Notes: a model not told the origin generated them from the sequence alone. 28,404 nucleotides of DNA from Zygnema cylindricum (GCA_037447655.1 JBBHKE010003370.1:1-28404), one strand, 5' to 3'. Shown: positions 21,964-28,404, counted from the stretch's first letter. Numbers and translations are program-made.

Positions 21964-24900
21964 CCCAAGGGAGAGGGAGAGGAAGAAGAGGGAGAGAAAA
22001 AGGGTTTGTTAAACGACATTTATGGTTTTGTTCATTGTTGTTGAGGTGTTCAAATACTTAAGAAAAAAAAAATCGACTGTTCGTGGGTTTTAATTTCAAC
22101 ACTATTTTAGGTTTTTTAGAGTTTTGCAGAGATTATTGTTATTATTAAGGCTCCTCAGGGATCCATTCAAAGATTTTTTTTCATTTTTAGACATATTTAG
22201 AGGCTGTAAGGGTTGTCTAATTTATTTTGAGAATTTTCAGAGTATTTTTTAGGGTTTTGAGGGTTTTAGGGTTTTATGTAAAGGTTTGTTTTGGTGATAT
22301 TCAGAAACCTTTGTTTTTCAAGGCTTTTTTAGAAACTTTCGGAGATTTTTTTGGTTTTATATGGTATTGTTAAAGACAGGCATTGAAGATGTTTCTATTG
22401 ATTTATAGATAACCATTGAAGTTTTTCTTCTAGGGTTTCCTAAGGTTTTTTGGGGTTTTTTAGGGTTTTGTAGTGTTTTTTAAGGTTTTCTTAGGCTTTC
22501 CTTTTAGTGTTGACTACCGTACGAAATGTCATCCATCTCCATTCTCCCCTCTCCCTTGTCCCCTCTCCCTCTCCTTCTTTATACATATATATATCTCTCT
22601 CCTCCCTTTCACCCTAGGAGGGAGGGAGAGGAACGGAGAGGGAAGGAGAGAGGGAGAGAGAAGGGGGGGAGAAAGCGGGAGGGATATCCCCTCCCCTCTC
22701 CCCTCCAATCTCCACTCTCCCCTCACCCCCCTTCTCTCTCCCCCTCCCCTCTAACCCCGATTCCTCCCTCCCTCTTCTCCGTCCTTCCCTTCCTCCTTCC
22801 CTCGCTCCTTCCCCCCCTCTCTTACCTCTCTCACTCTCCCTCCCTCCTCCCCTTACAGGAGACGGAGGGAGGGAGGGAGGGAAGAAGAGGGGAGAAAGAG
22901 AGGGAGGAAAAATGGAGAGAGAAGAGAGGGGAGTGGGGAAAGGCGAGGGAGGAGGGGAGGAAGGGAGAAAGAGGGAGGAGGTAAAAAGAAACAACGACAT
23001 TTCGTTAAAGTGACGTACCGACGTACGCCATTCGCTCCGTAATTTGAAGAATGAAAGTACCACAGTACGGAACCACAGTACGGATTCACTGAAAACCCAT
23101 AAAAAACCCTAAAATAAACCCTAAAAACCACAGTACGGAACCACAGTACGGGCACAATACAAACTTTTCGCAGTAAATTTCTATCGATATATCGGACCGA
23201 TATATCGGTAACCGACGTATTTTAAGGATAAAGAAAAGGTACAGATTCCCCCCGATCAGAGGTCACAATCGGATACCAGATTCGTACCCTATCCGTACCC
23301 CAAACCGTACCAAACCCATACCTGATCCGTACTCGAAACCGTACCCAAACCGTACCCGATTCGTACACCATATGTACCCGAAACCGTACCTCAAACCGTA
23401 CCCGAAACCGTACCCCCACTACCCATTCCGTTCCCTACCCGTACTCAAAACCGTACCCAATACCGTACCCAAAACCGTACCCGATGCGTACCCGGCCAGC
23501 CGCGTCGGATCCGGTAACGGATTTGGGTGCCAAATTTTGGGGGGCCGGCCGGTTTGAAAAAAATAAAAAAATAAAAAAATCGGGTGCGGCCGGGTTAGCC
23601 CCATACAAAAAAAAAAAAAAAAATTGTCGGATTCAGATTGTTGAAATTTTGACTTTTGTGACCTCTGCCCACGATTATCGGCGGGTCAAAAAAAGGTACA
23701 TATCGACTGTCCGTACGAGGCTACCGATACACAACCCTAGTTTTTAGGGTTTTTAGATTTTTTTTAGGATTTTTAGCGTTGCAATGATTTTTAGGGTTTC
23801 TAGGGTTCTAGGATTTCTAGGGTTTCGAGGGTTTTAAGGGTTTTAAGAGTTTAAGGGTAGGGTTTTTTAGGATTTTTTTGATTTTCTGTATTTTTTGGTG
23901 TGTTTAGGGTTTTTAAGGTTTTATAGGTTTTTTTTGGGGTTTTTAGTTTTTTTTTTTTCAGGGTTTTACGATTCGCACAAGTACTCAAGATTTGAAACTC
24001 CCTCCGTGGGGCTTCTGATTGGTCCGCTGAAACTATTATTTGCCAAATTCCTGACACCCAAAAAAAAAAAAAAAACTCAAATAAAACAAATTCTCTCTTA
24101 TTACTAATTTACTTATTACTAACTTACTTATTACTAACTTATTATTTAATTCCTGATTTAATTACTGAATTATTTTACTAATTAATTTAACTTTTGACTT
24201 CTTTGTTTTATTTTGATTTTGAATTCTTACTCATTTAATTTGTTTTATTATATTTTATGTTAACTATTTTTGTTTCTCTATTTTATTTCACTTGTTTTAT
24301 TTATTTAAATTGGTTTCATATATAAAAAATTAAAACTAAAATTAAAAAAAGGAGAGAGAGGGGGAAGTGAGAGAGAGAAGTGAGAGAAAGAGAGGAAAAG
24401 AGAGACGGGGGAAGGGGGAGACAAAAAGAGAGGGAGAGAGAGAGGGGAAGGGGAGAGGGAGGGAGAGGGAGGGTTGAGTGGGAGAGAGAGGAAGAGGGAG
24501 GGAGGGGGAGAGGAAGTGGGGAGAAAGGGAGAGGGAGCGTAAGGGCGGGAGAGAGAGGGAGAGGGAGGGGAGAGGAGCGTATGCACCATCAAAAGTTTTG
24601 GTAAGGTCAGTGAATAAATTATTTTACTTTAATTTATAATAAAAATCCTAAAAAATCCTAAAAGCAGAAGCTGAAATTTCATACAAAATAAATTATTCCA
24701 AGGGGAAATATATTTAACGATACCATTTGAAGATAAATAATTAGATAACAACGAAACTAACTACAAAAAATAGGCAATAATAATAATTGCAGAAAAATGA
24801 AATTTCTTACAAAATAAGTATTGTTGAGCTCAAATTTGATGGCAAATTCCCTTCGAGATTGTTGTCACTCAAATCCCTAAATTCCCAAAAAAAACAACAA

Positions 24901-27900
24901 ATAATAAAAAAAGAAATAATTAAACCAAACAAAAAATTAAAAAAAAAACAAAGAAAAAAGCCTAACAGAAAAATGTTTTGAAGCTTGGATGCAAACCGTT
25001 AACATCCAAATCCATTCAAAAAAATCCATAACATTTCAACAATTTATCCCATTTTTTGAAAGATTTCGGAATTTCCCCCCCAAGACCAACTCCAAAAATT
25101 GTAACGAAAAAAAAAAAAAAAATGAAAAGTCAATTGACATTCAAATAATCCCAAACGAATAAATAAACCTTTCAATTTTTACTCTAACACTAACAATTAT
25201 TATAGTGGAGCATTATAGTTTACAATTTTAACAGTCAAAACGAATTTCGCAAATAAAAATCATCAAAAATCGAAGGGATAAGAATTAGACAAAAAAACAA
25301 AAACCTATGAATTAAAAAATCGAAAATATGATATGAATGATTATTAGATATCTTTCAAGGTCAAGATTTCAACAAAGGACATTTAAATTTCCGCATATGA
25401 CATTTGGTATTTTTGGGCATTTAACATTGGACATAGCATATTGTACATTGTACATTTAACAATGGACATTGAAAATTAGAGGTTCGAAATTGGACATTTC
25501 AAAAATTCACATTAGACATCGGGCATTTAAAGTTGAGATTGGACACTGGAATGGATATTTAACATTGGATATTGGGCATTAAATTGGAAATTGGACATTA
25601 AATTAGACATTGGGCATTAAATTGGACATTGGACATTAAATTGGACATTGGGCATAAATTGGACATTGGACATTAAATTGGACATTGGACATTAATTTGG
25701 ACATTGGATATTGGACATTGAGATTTCATATAAAAGACATTAGACATTTAATTTTTAACATTGAACATTGGACAATGTACATTGGAGGGTTAAAAACATA
25801 GGGACAATGGAGATGTCATTAGACACTGGACAGTGGGCATTTCACATAGATAAATTGGACCATAAGTTTCATAAACGAAAACAATATTGGAAACAGTACA
25901 TATTGTTACCTTCATACAGCCCTTGTACTATGCGCAAAATACCCGTCTAGTACTCACTGTATGGGGTAACAATCTATAGCATTTCCAATTGTTTTCGCAT
26001 CTATGGGACATTAGACAATAAACATTTTACATTAGATATTGGACATTGGGCGCATTGAATATCAGAAATTGGACACTAAATATTGGACATGGGCCATCAA
26101 CATTGGACATTAAACATTTCATGTTGGCCCTTGGAAATGTGAAAAATTAGATATCAAAAATTTGACAGCTGAAATTTGACAATTGATAATGGACATTTTA
26201 GAAAATTGGAATAAAGATGCTGGCATGTTGGACATTGGATAATTTATCGGACATCGGTGATAAAAAAAAAAAAATATTGGCCAACGAACATCAAAAAATT
26301 GAACACTTGATTTAGATATTAGCAGTAAAAACTTGAATATTTGACATTGGAAATAGGACATCAAGACTTTGAATTTTTTTCATCAAATATTATGGACTAT
26401 TATGTGCAATTTGTTTAGCTTTTGTGGGTTACAAAAAAAAACACCAAAATCCTGATTTTAATTAGGTGGTGAGAATTACTGGAAAAACGACTTAAAACAA
26501 TCGGGAAATTAATTAATCAATAAATTTCTCTTAATTAAGGCAAAAATTCTCACAATGATTACAATTGCGATTGAAAATCAAACATCGGACATCATACATA
26601 AGATAGTAATAAATAACTTTTTGAAGTAAAATGTCTAAAATCGACGATTAACATTGAATAATAATAATCATAATAAAAAAAAAAAACATCGGACATTCAA
26701 CATCGAATGTGCAGCAATAACCTTCATCCACAAATCCAGACTAACTCGAGAGAGAGAGAGAGAAGGGGGGGAGGGAGAGGCACTATTTCTCGATTCTTGG
26801 AGCGTTTCCAAGTTCCTCGGGAAGACTTCCCGAAAATTTATTACGAGACAACTCTCTGAGGAGAGAGAGAAAGAGCGGGAGAGGGAGAAGAAAGGGGAGA
26901 GCCCAGAGGGGAGAGGGGAGGGGAGGGAGAGGGGAGAGGGGAGAGGGGAGTGAGAGGAGGGAGGGGAGAAGGACAAGAGGGGGAGAGTAAGAAAAAGAGG
27001 CAAAGTGAGAGAGGAAGACAGTTTGTGTTAGTCCACCAAATATTGTCCTCTTCCACAGAATAAAAGTGGTGTTCTTGCCTTTATATGCATGTGTGCATAA
27101 ATATATATAGCGAGAGAGAGGGAGAGAAATAGAGAAAGAGAAATGCCTTTAAATGTGTATACATATTTAGAGAGAGAGAGAGAGGGAAAGAGAAAAAAAA
27201 AAGAGAGAGAGAAAAGCGAGAGAGAGAGAGAGAGAGAAAAATATACATTTATATGTGCATATAGAAACAGGAAAAAGTCAACCAATGCAAGCCTACTTAA
27301 CAAAATAAGGGTGAAGTTCCATCAGGCAAAAAGTGGCGTAGTTTACAGAAATCCGCGACCCTCCGTACCAAATCGTACCGCCTATTTTGTTTTTATACGA
27401 AAAACTACATTACAGAGAATCTTGCCGACACTCTCTGAAGGTTTTGGAGGTAATACTGGCCATTGGATGTTCATCTGCGAGGAGTTCGCTTCATTTTTTT
27501 CTGCAACTGTCAACCCACCTCGAGGAGGTGGGATGGCAGATACACAAAAAAAAAATTGTGACACGCTGGACGATTAAGCTACGTGTCATGATGGAAAACC
27601 AACGAAAAATCTTAAGATTTGTACATGACACGCGCTTTCCAAAATACAACCGAAAATAAAAACGAAATTTCGTAACATTCCCTCGTCACGCTATTCGTCA
27701 CACTATTTCTCTCTAAAGGATTTTCGTTATGTTCGAAAACTGAAACCCTAAAAAATGAGCTGCCGTACAGACTGGAGTCTGCAAAATGTATAAAAGTTTT
27801 GTCGTATGATTACTTCGTACGCAGGTACATAGTACGCAAGTCAAGATTTGAAGTTAAGTTTGTCGGTGCTAAAAATCAGAAAGATATTCAATATCGGATC

Positions 27901-28290
27901 GTAGCTTGCGTGGCGCCAGTCAATTTAGAACACGTGGCTTACAGACTCTACGTGATTGAACTTCGACTCAATCGACCCGGTCTGTAGAGTTTGCCGTACA
28001 ATTACAGAAATGTATGATGGAACTTCACCCTAAGTCAACCAGGAAGTCAAATCAAAGTCAACGAAAGTCAACCCCAAATCAACTCTAGTCTAAAACGGTC
28101 AAAACCAGGTACATCCAAAGTCAACATAGACAGGCCTACGGGAGTCAAAGTCAACGGAGGGCAAAGTCAACTGTGAATAAAGTCAATTTTGGTCAAAGTC
28201 AACTGTAGTCAAACTCACAAATATTTGAGATAAGGAAGAGTTCCCAAAGCTTTCGGAATTGGGCCACTGAAATTGCAGTCTCTCACATCT
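14111..28290 (-). CDS. LRR receptor-like Ser/Thr kinase, LRR-VIII-1 (HPCA1/CARD1-like), 14 exons, 5' partial
   Basis: Joining complement(14111..14584, 15552..15651, 16045..16199, 16300..16445, 17310..17442, 18353..18570, 19104..19238, 20311..20548, 20879..21194, 21712..21867, 23979..24050, 24811..24876, 26784..26855, 28219..28290) gives about 783 residues. All 13 introns are GT-AG and all phases agree except one. The ectodomain has at least five LRRs, then a Cys-bearing segment ([22 protein letters not shown]) and the KFYPNS...LGPFFGG block that marks LRR-VIII-1 kinases. A transmembrane helix with RRRKK stop-transfer follows, then a complete kinase: [15 protein letters not shown] Lys, FQNEV Glu, [21 protein letters not shown] and SDVYSFGVV. 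It is a plasma-membrane RD kinase; Arabidopsis HPCA1 of this family senses extracellular hydrogen peroxide, but equivalence is not shown. The start lies beyond the window. The junction of 26784 with 24876 would make TAG, so integrity is uncertain. Confidence 0.85.
14600..14880 (+). repeat. 12-bp minisatellite in RLK intron
   Basis: Degenerate units of the type AATTATGAGTTA recur about every 12 bases. The unit has no stop in one plus frame, producing a repetitive YELx frame (14559-14969) that is not a credible gene. Confidence 0.7.
15321..15575 (-). repeat. 123-bp tandem duplication across an exon-intron border
   Basis: Copies start at 15321 and 15444. Each begins AATGAA(C/T)TGCG(A/C)AAGCATCGAGTG, passes a GAAAAACAAGAAAAA stretch and ends CCCAATCC(A/G)C(C/T)AAGCCCACATTCTTA. 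The outer copy therefore holds the last 24 coding bases of exon 15552-15651 (KNVGLVDW) plus a GTGAGG donor at 15413-15418. Confidence 0.85.
15552..15651 (-). CDS. RLK exon, kinase subdomain IX-X
   Basis: 100 bp between TTTGCAG and GTGAGT. It completes [16 protein letters not shown] and continues [19 protein letters not shown] then ADW. Phase 2 to phase 0. Its 3' end and donor are partly duplicated downstream. Confidence 0.85.
15700..16000. repeat. CT-rich low-complexity tract
   Basis: Polypyrimidine on the plus strand, polypurine on the coding strand of the RLK, beginning close to the GTGAGAGAGG donor at 16044. Glu/Arg/Gly-rich open frames here are artefacts of the tract. Confidence 0.9.
16045..16199 (-). 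CDS. RLK exon, kinase subdomains VII-IX (activation segment)
   Basis: 155 bp between TTTTTCAG and GTGAGA. It encodes [14 protein letters not shown] (DFG), [14 protein letters not shown] and TTKSDVY. A run of ten Gs encodes GGG in the activation loop. The preceding intron is only 100 bp. Phase 0 to phase 2. Confidence 0.9.
16300..16445 (-). CDS. RLK exon, kinase subdomains V-VIb (catalytic loop)
   Basis: 146 bp between TTTTTTCAG and GTCCCT. It encodes [26 protein letters not shown] and [18 protein letters not shown], with the HRD catalytic loop of an active RD kinase. The donor GTCCCTCTCT is far from consensus. Phase 1 to phase 0. Confidence 0.9.
16568..16640 (-). pseudogene. Decayed duplicate of RLK kinase exon start
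   Basis: The reverse complement reads AAGACCAACCTCCC..., a diverged copy of the acceptor and first about 57 bases of exon 16300-16445. The residues QPPFTFE, stop, [10 protein letters not shown] parallel [18 protein letters not shown]. The acceptor CAG has become AAG and the rest of the exon is replaced by GA-rich sequence. Offset is about 184 bp. Confidence 0.75.
17075..17145 (-). pseudogene. Decayed duplicate of RLK kinase exon end
   Basis: The reverse complement contains GTTTACAAATTTGTC, CTAATGGGACTGTCATGGAA and resembles GTTTATGAATTTGTC, GCTAATGGGACTTTACGGGAA of exon 17310-17442 ([12 protein letters not shown]). The frame is destroyed. It sits about 250 bp downstream of the real exon on the transcript. 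Confidence 0.65.
17180..17316 (-). repeat. About 41-bp tandem repeat carrying a splice donor
   Basis: Three to four units of the type CTTTTCCTTACTTTTGCTTTAACAAACAAATAAA. The innermost unit includes the last coding bases and the true donor GTAAGG (17304-17309). The next has the same donor at 17263-17268, and an older one has GTAAGG changed to ATAAGG near 17224. Confidence 0.75.
17310..17442 (-). CDS. RLK exon, kinase subdomains III-V
   Basis: 133 bp between TTTGCCAG and GTAAGG. It encodes [19 protein letters not shown] and [18 protein letters not shown]. Phase 0 to phase 1. Its donor is the edge of a roughly 41-bp tandem repeat in the intron. Confidence 0.9.
17560..18085. repeat. ATATC pentamer minisatellite
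   Basis: About 500 bases of degenerate CATAT/ATATC units in an RLK intron. The open frame rich in SYHI is an artefact. Confidence 0.85.
18353..18570 (-). CDS. RLK exon, juxtamembrane and kinase subdomains I-III
   Basis: 218 bp between an A-rich run ending CAG and GTGAGA. It encodes [51 protein letters not shown] (ATP-binding Lys) and SLESFQNE (alpha-C Glu). Phase 1 to phase 0. Confidence 0.9.
18775..18840. repeat. GA-rich microsatellite in RLK intron
   Basis: GAGA units with GGGAG interruptions, next to a GTGTGTGTG run. Confidence 0.85.
19104..19238 (-). CDS. RLK transmembrane exon (in-frame copy)
   Basis: 135 bp (45 codons), phase 1 to phase 1, between GCGGGCAG and GTGAGG. It encodes [10 protein letters not shown], a helix of about 22 hydrophobic residues ([16 protein letters not shown] onward) and [12 protein letters not shown]. 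The A9 run keeps it in frame with both neighbours: G from the upstream exon plus GG, and G plus GC downstream. Confidence 0.8.
19429..19564 (-). pseudogene. Duplicated RLK transmembrane exon (out of frame)
   Basis: 136-bp near-identical copy of the transmembrane exon, 325 bp upstream on the transcript, with the same acceptor and donor. The A-run is ten instead of nine, so splicing from the upstream exon (phase 1) would shift the frame. It lies within a duplicated block, 19407-19641, matching 19082-19311. Confidence 0.75.
19819..19945. repeat. (CT)n microsatellite
   Basis: Long CTCT run with few interruptions, facing a GA run at 20040-20208. Confidence 0.95.
20040..20208. repeat. (GA)n microsatellite
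   Basis: GAGA run with GGGAG and AAAGAG interruptions, followed by a TATA/CACA stretch to about 20280. Arg/Glu or Ser/Leu frames across it are artefacts. Confidence 0.95.
20311..20548 (-). CDS. RLK exon, membrane-proximal ectodomain
   Basis: 238 bp between AATTCAG and GTAAAG. It encodes [43 protein letters not shown] and ends PPSGQ plus one base. The FYPNS...F...LGPFFG pattern corresponds to the FPSGQDSFN...FGPFYF block of LRR-VIII-1 proteins. Phase 0 to phase 1. Confidence 0.85.
20750..20847. repeat. 49-bp direct tandem duplication in RLK intron
   Basis: Two adjacent copies beginning AAGTAGAAGAAGAAAATGAA and ending GATTAAGAATATT differ at a single base. Confidence 0.9.
20879..21194 (-). 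CDS. RLK exon, cysteine-bearing ectodomain
   Basis: 316 bp between TTTTTTCCTTAG and GTATTT. It has no early ATG, so it is easily missed in ORF scans. It encodes [52 protein letters not shown] and [13 protein letters not shown]. The NPIC...C...CxC layout matches the end of the LRR block and the following domain in LRR-VIII-1 kinases. Confidence 0.85.
21405..21700. repeat. (GA)n microsatellite at RLK splice donor
   Basis: About 300 bases of GA repeats, pure for long stretches, reaching the GTAATG donor of exon 21712-21867. On the transcript it is (CU)n. Confidence 0.95.
21712..21867 (-). CDS. RLK exon, two LRRs
   Basis: 156 bp between CTCCTTCAG and GTAATG. It encodes [33 protein letters not shown] and a tail ending KEFYL. 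The acceptor is preceded on the coding strand by a pure CT microsatellite, and the donor is followed by another. Phase 2 to phase 2. Confidence 0.85.
21880..21962. repeat. (GA)n microsatellite at RLK splice acceptor
   Basis: Pure GA run ending about 12 bases from the AG of exon 21712-21867. On the transcript it forms an extended polypyrimidine tract. Confidence 0.95.
22080..22500 (+). repeat. Degenerate telomere-like AGGGTTTT tracts
   Basis: Many TTTTAGGGTTTT-like units scattered in an RLK intron, densest at 22245-22285 and 22430-22500. Confidence 0.5.
22545..22980. repeat. Alternating polypyrimidine / polypurine blocks
   Basis: CT-rich 22545-22612, GA-rich 22613-22686, CT-rich 22687-22856, GA-rich 22857-22980. 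Adjacent blocks are mutually complementary in composition. Confidence 0.85.
23255..23505 (+). repeat. CCGTACCC minisatellite
   Basis: Degenerate roughly 12-base units of the type AAACCGTACCC, recurring about 15 to 20 times. It is preceded by GATATATCGG palindromes (23185-23212) and CACAGTACGG repeats (23058-23150). Confidence 0.85.
23735..23965 (+). repeat. Degenerate telomere-like tract in RLK intron
   Basis: Repeated TTTTTAGGG, TTTCTAGGG and TTTAAGGG units upstream (plus strand) of LRR exon 23979-24050. Confidence 0.55.
23979..24050 (-). CDS. RLK exon, LRR
   Basis: 72 bp between GTGTCAG and GTGCGA. It encodes [20 protein letters not shown] then LEY. Phase 2 to phase 2; the split codons on both sides (TT+G, TT+C) give Leu and Phe. 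Confidence 0.85.
24350..24590. repeat. GA-rich low-complexity tract
   Basis: GAGA and GGGAG repeats inside an RLK intron, with no coding content. Confidence 0.9.
24811..24876 (-). CDS. RLK exon, LRR (short)
   Basis: 66 bp between TTTAG and GTAAGA. It encodes [20 protein letters not shown] then I. Phase 2 to phase 2. A second AG nine bases into the exon (after GGATTTGAG) is an alternative acceptor. Its use would remove Asp-Leu-Ser and turn the problem TAG into TAT. Confidence 0.8.
25360..26370 (+). repeat. GGACATT minisatellite
   Basis: Roughly 1 kb of TTGGACATT and TTGGACATTAAA units with variants (GGGCATT, GGATATT, AGACATT). The most regular part is 25570-25720. It fills the intron between two LRR exons. 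Confidence 0.9.
25876..25997. repeat. Imperfect foldback inside the GGACATT minisatellite
   Basis: Arms 25876-25919 and 25957-25997 pair imperfectly: both contain CGAAAACAAT, TGGAAA, ATTGTTACC and CATACAG when the second is reverse-complemented. The loop is about 37 bases. Unlike the surrounding satellite it lacks GGACATT units. It could be a small foldback insertion or a MIRNA-like hairpin. Confidence 0.6.
26784..26855 (-). CDS. RLK exon, LRR
   Basis: 72 bp between CTCCTCAG and GTGCCT. It encodes [20 protein letters not shown] then IEK. It ends in TA where the other LRR exons end in TT, and its donor GTGCCT is weak. Joined to the next recognised exon (starting G), the split codon would be TAG. 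Confidence 0.8.
27115..27240. repeat. GA-rich microsatellites in RLK intron
   Basis: GAGAGA runs at 27113-27140, 27171-27190 and 27215-27238, separated by AT-rich sequence. Confidence 0.85.
27309..28030. mobile_element. Probable PIF/Harbinger-type nonautonomous DNA transposon
   Basis: A terminal inverted repeat GGGTGAAGTTCCATCA (27309-27324) is matched perfectly by TGATGGAACTTCACCC (28015-28030). Both ends are flanked by TAA on the plus strand (27306-27308 and 28031-28033). TIRs beginning GG(G/C) with a three-base TWA target duplication are the hallmark of PIF/Harbinger and Tourist-like MITEs. At 722 bp it encodes no recognisable transposase, so it would move only in trans. It lies in the RLK intron between two LRR exons. 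Confidence 0.75.
28031..28216. repeat. GTCAA-rich degenerate minisatellite
   Basis: About a dozen GTCAA motifs, mostly AAAGTCAAC, in 190 bases directly downstream (on the transcript) of LRR exon 28219-28290. On the coding strand each reads TTGAC, the W-box core recognised by WRKY factors. Confidence 0.7.
28219..28290 (-). CDS. RLK exon, LRR (first in window)
   Basis: Exactly 72 bp, phase 2 to phase 2, the classic one-LRR exon. It encodes [20 protein letters not shown] then LKY. CTCCAG precedes it and GTGAGT follows. The closest family counterpart is the GCSFSGQIPESIG-type repeat of LRR-VIII-1 proteins. Its last two bases (TT) plus A of the next exon give Leu. Confidence 0.85.
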
Positions 28291-28299
28291 CTGGAGGGG

Positions 28300-28404
28300 G
28301 AAAGGGAGAGGGAGAGAGAGAGGAGAGGAAGAGGAAGAGGAAGAGGACGAGGACGAGGAAGAGGAAGAGGAAGAGGGAGGGGGAGAGGGAAGGGGAGAGG
28401 GAGA
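28300..28404. repeat. GA-rich tract at window edge
   Basis: GAGG and GAGAGG repeats upstream of the first visible LRR exon. On the transcript this is a polypyrimidine tract before the acceptor. The gene continues beyond the window. Confidence 0.85.

Noticed and set aside
21220-22061. Long frames of alternating Arg-Glu or Ser-Leu
   Set aside because: Microsatellite artefacts. Only the segment 21712-21867 on the minus strand is real coding sequence.
24981-25040. Missing LRR exon between 24876 and 26784 (minus-strand [10 protein letters not shown])
   Set aside because: Partial resemblance only; no acceptable acceptor and donor in phase.
25560-25720. CRISPR-like array
   Set aside because: Units are contiguous short degenerate satellites without unique spacers, in a plant nuclear context.
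27382-27564. Extra LRR exon on the minus strand (PSESVGKIL)
   Set aside because: It lacks the LxxLxLxxN core, the phase-2 frame has an immediate stop, and it lies inside the Harbinger-like element.

Overview
The window looks like nuclear DNA of a green plant (streptophyte). It holds Ty1/copia and Ty3/gypsy chromovirus remnants, a plant leucine-rich-repeat receptor-like kinase (LRR-RLK) with GT-AG introns, degenerate TTTAGGG-like tracts and very abundant GA/CT microsatellites. The species cannot be named from the sequence. No intact transposon gene is present. The only host gene I can support is the RLK, whose 5' end lies beyond the right edge.

Left part (1-11535, mostly + strand) is a nest of decayed retroelements. 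Copies of a dispersed repeat with tRNA-like A/B boxes lie at about 60-600, 780-1350 (inverted) and 6340-7100. Three copia internal regions are separated by two related copia LTRs (4320-5092 and 9339-10110). Internal region 1 (about 1828-4319) keeps gag, protease and integrase but has lost RT/RNase H. Internal region 2 keeps the gag start, then carries foreign repeats (including a gypsy chromodomain), then resumes with the integrase C-terminus, RT and RNase H. Internal region 3 jumps from the gag start to RT and breaks off in RNase H. All carry stop codons, frame breaks or deletions.

Middle (11536-14110) is AT-rich non-coding DNA with telomere-like tracts, a long TA microsatellite and a foldback. 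It forms the 3' flank of the RLK.

Right part (14111-28290, minus strand) is one RLK gene read as 14 exons. It encodes at least five LRRs (several on exact 72-bp phase-2 exons), the Cys-containing membrane-proximal ectodomain typical of LRR-VIII-1 (HPCA1/CARD1-like) kinases, a transmembrane helix, and a complete RD-type Ser/Thr kinase domain with a C-terminal tail. All exon phases agree except one LRR junction that would create TAG. The introns are packed with microsatellites, minisatellites (ATATC, GGACATT, CCGTACCC, GTCAA, a 12-bp unit), telomere-like tracts, a probable PIF/Harbinger-type nonautonomous element (27309-28030) and a miRNA-like foldback.

The most striking theme is repeated local tandem duplication across exon borders in the RLK: a whole duplicated transmembrane exon that differs only in homopolymer lengths and is out of frame, two decayed kinase pseudo-exons, and two duplicated splice-donor regions. 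GA/CT microsatellites abut most of the splice sites.
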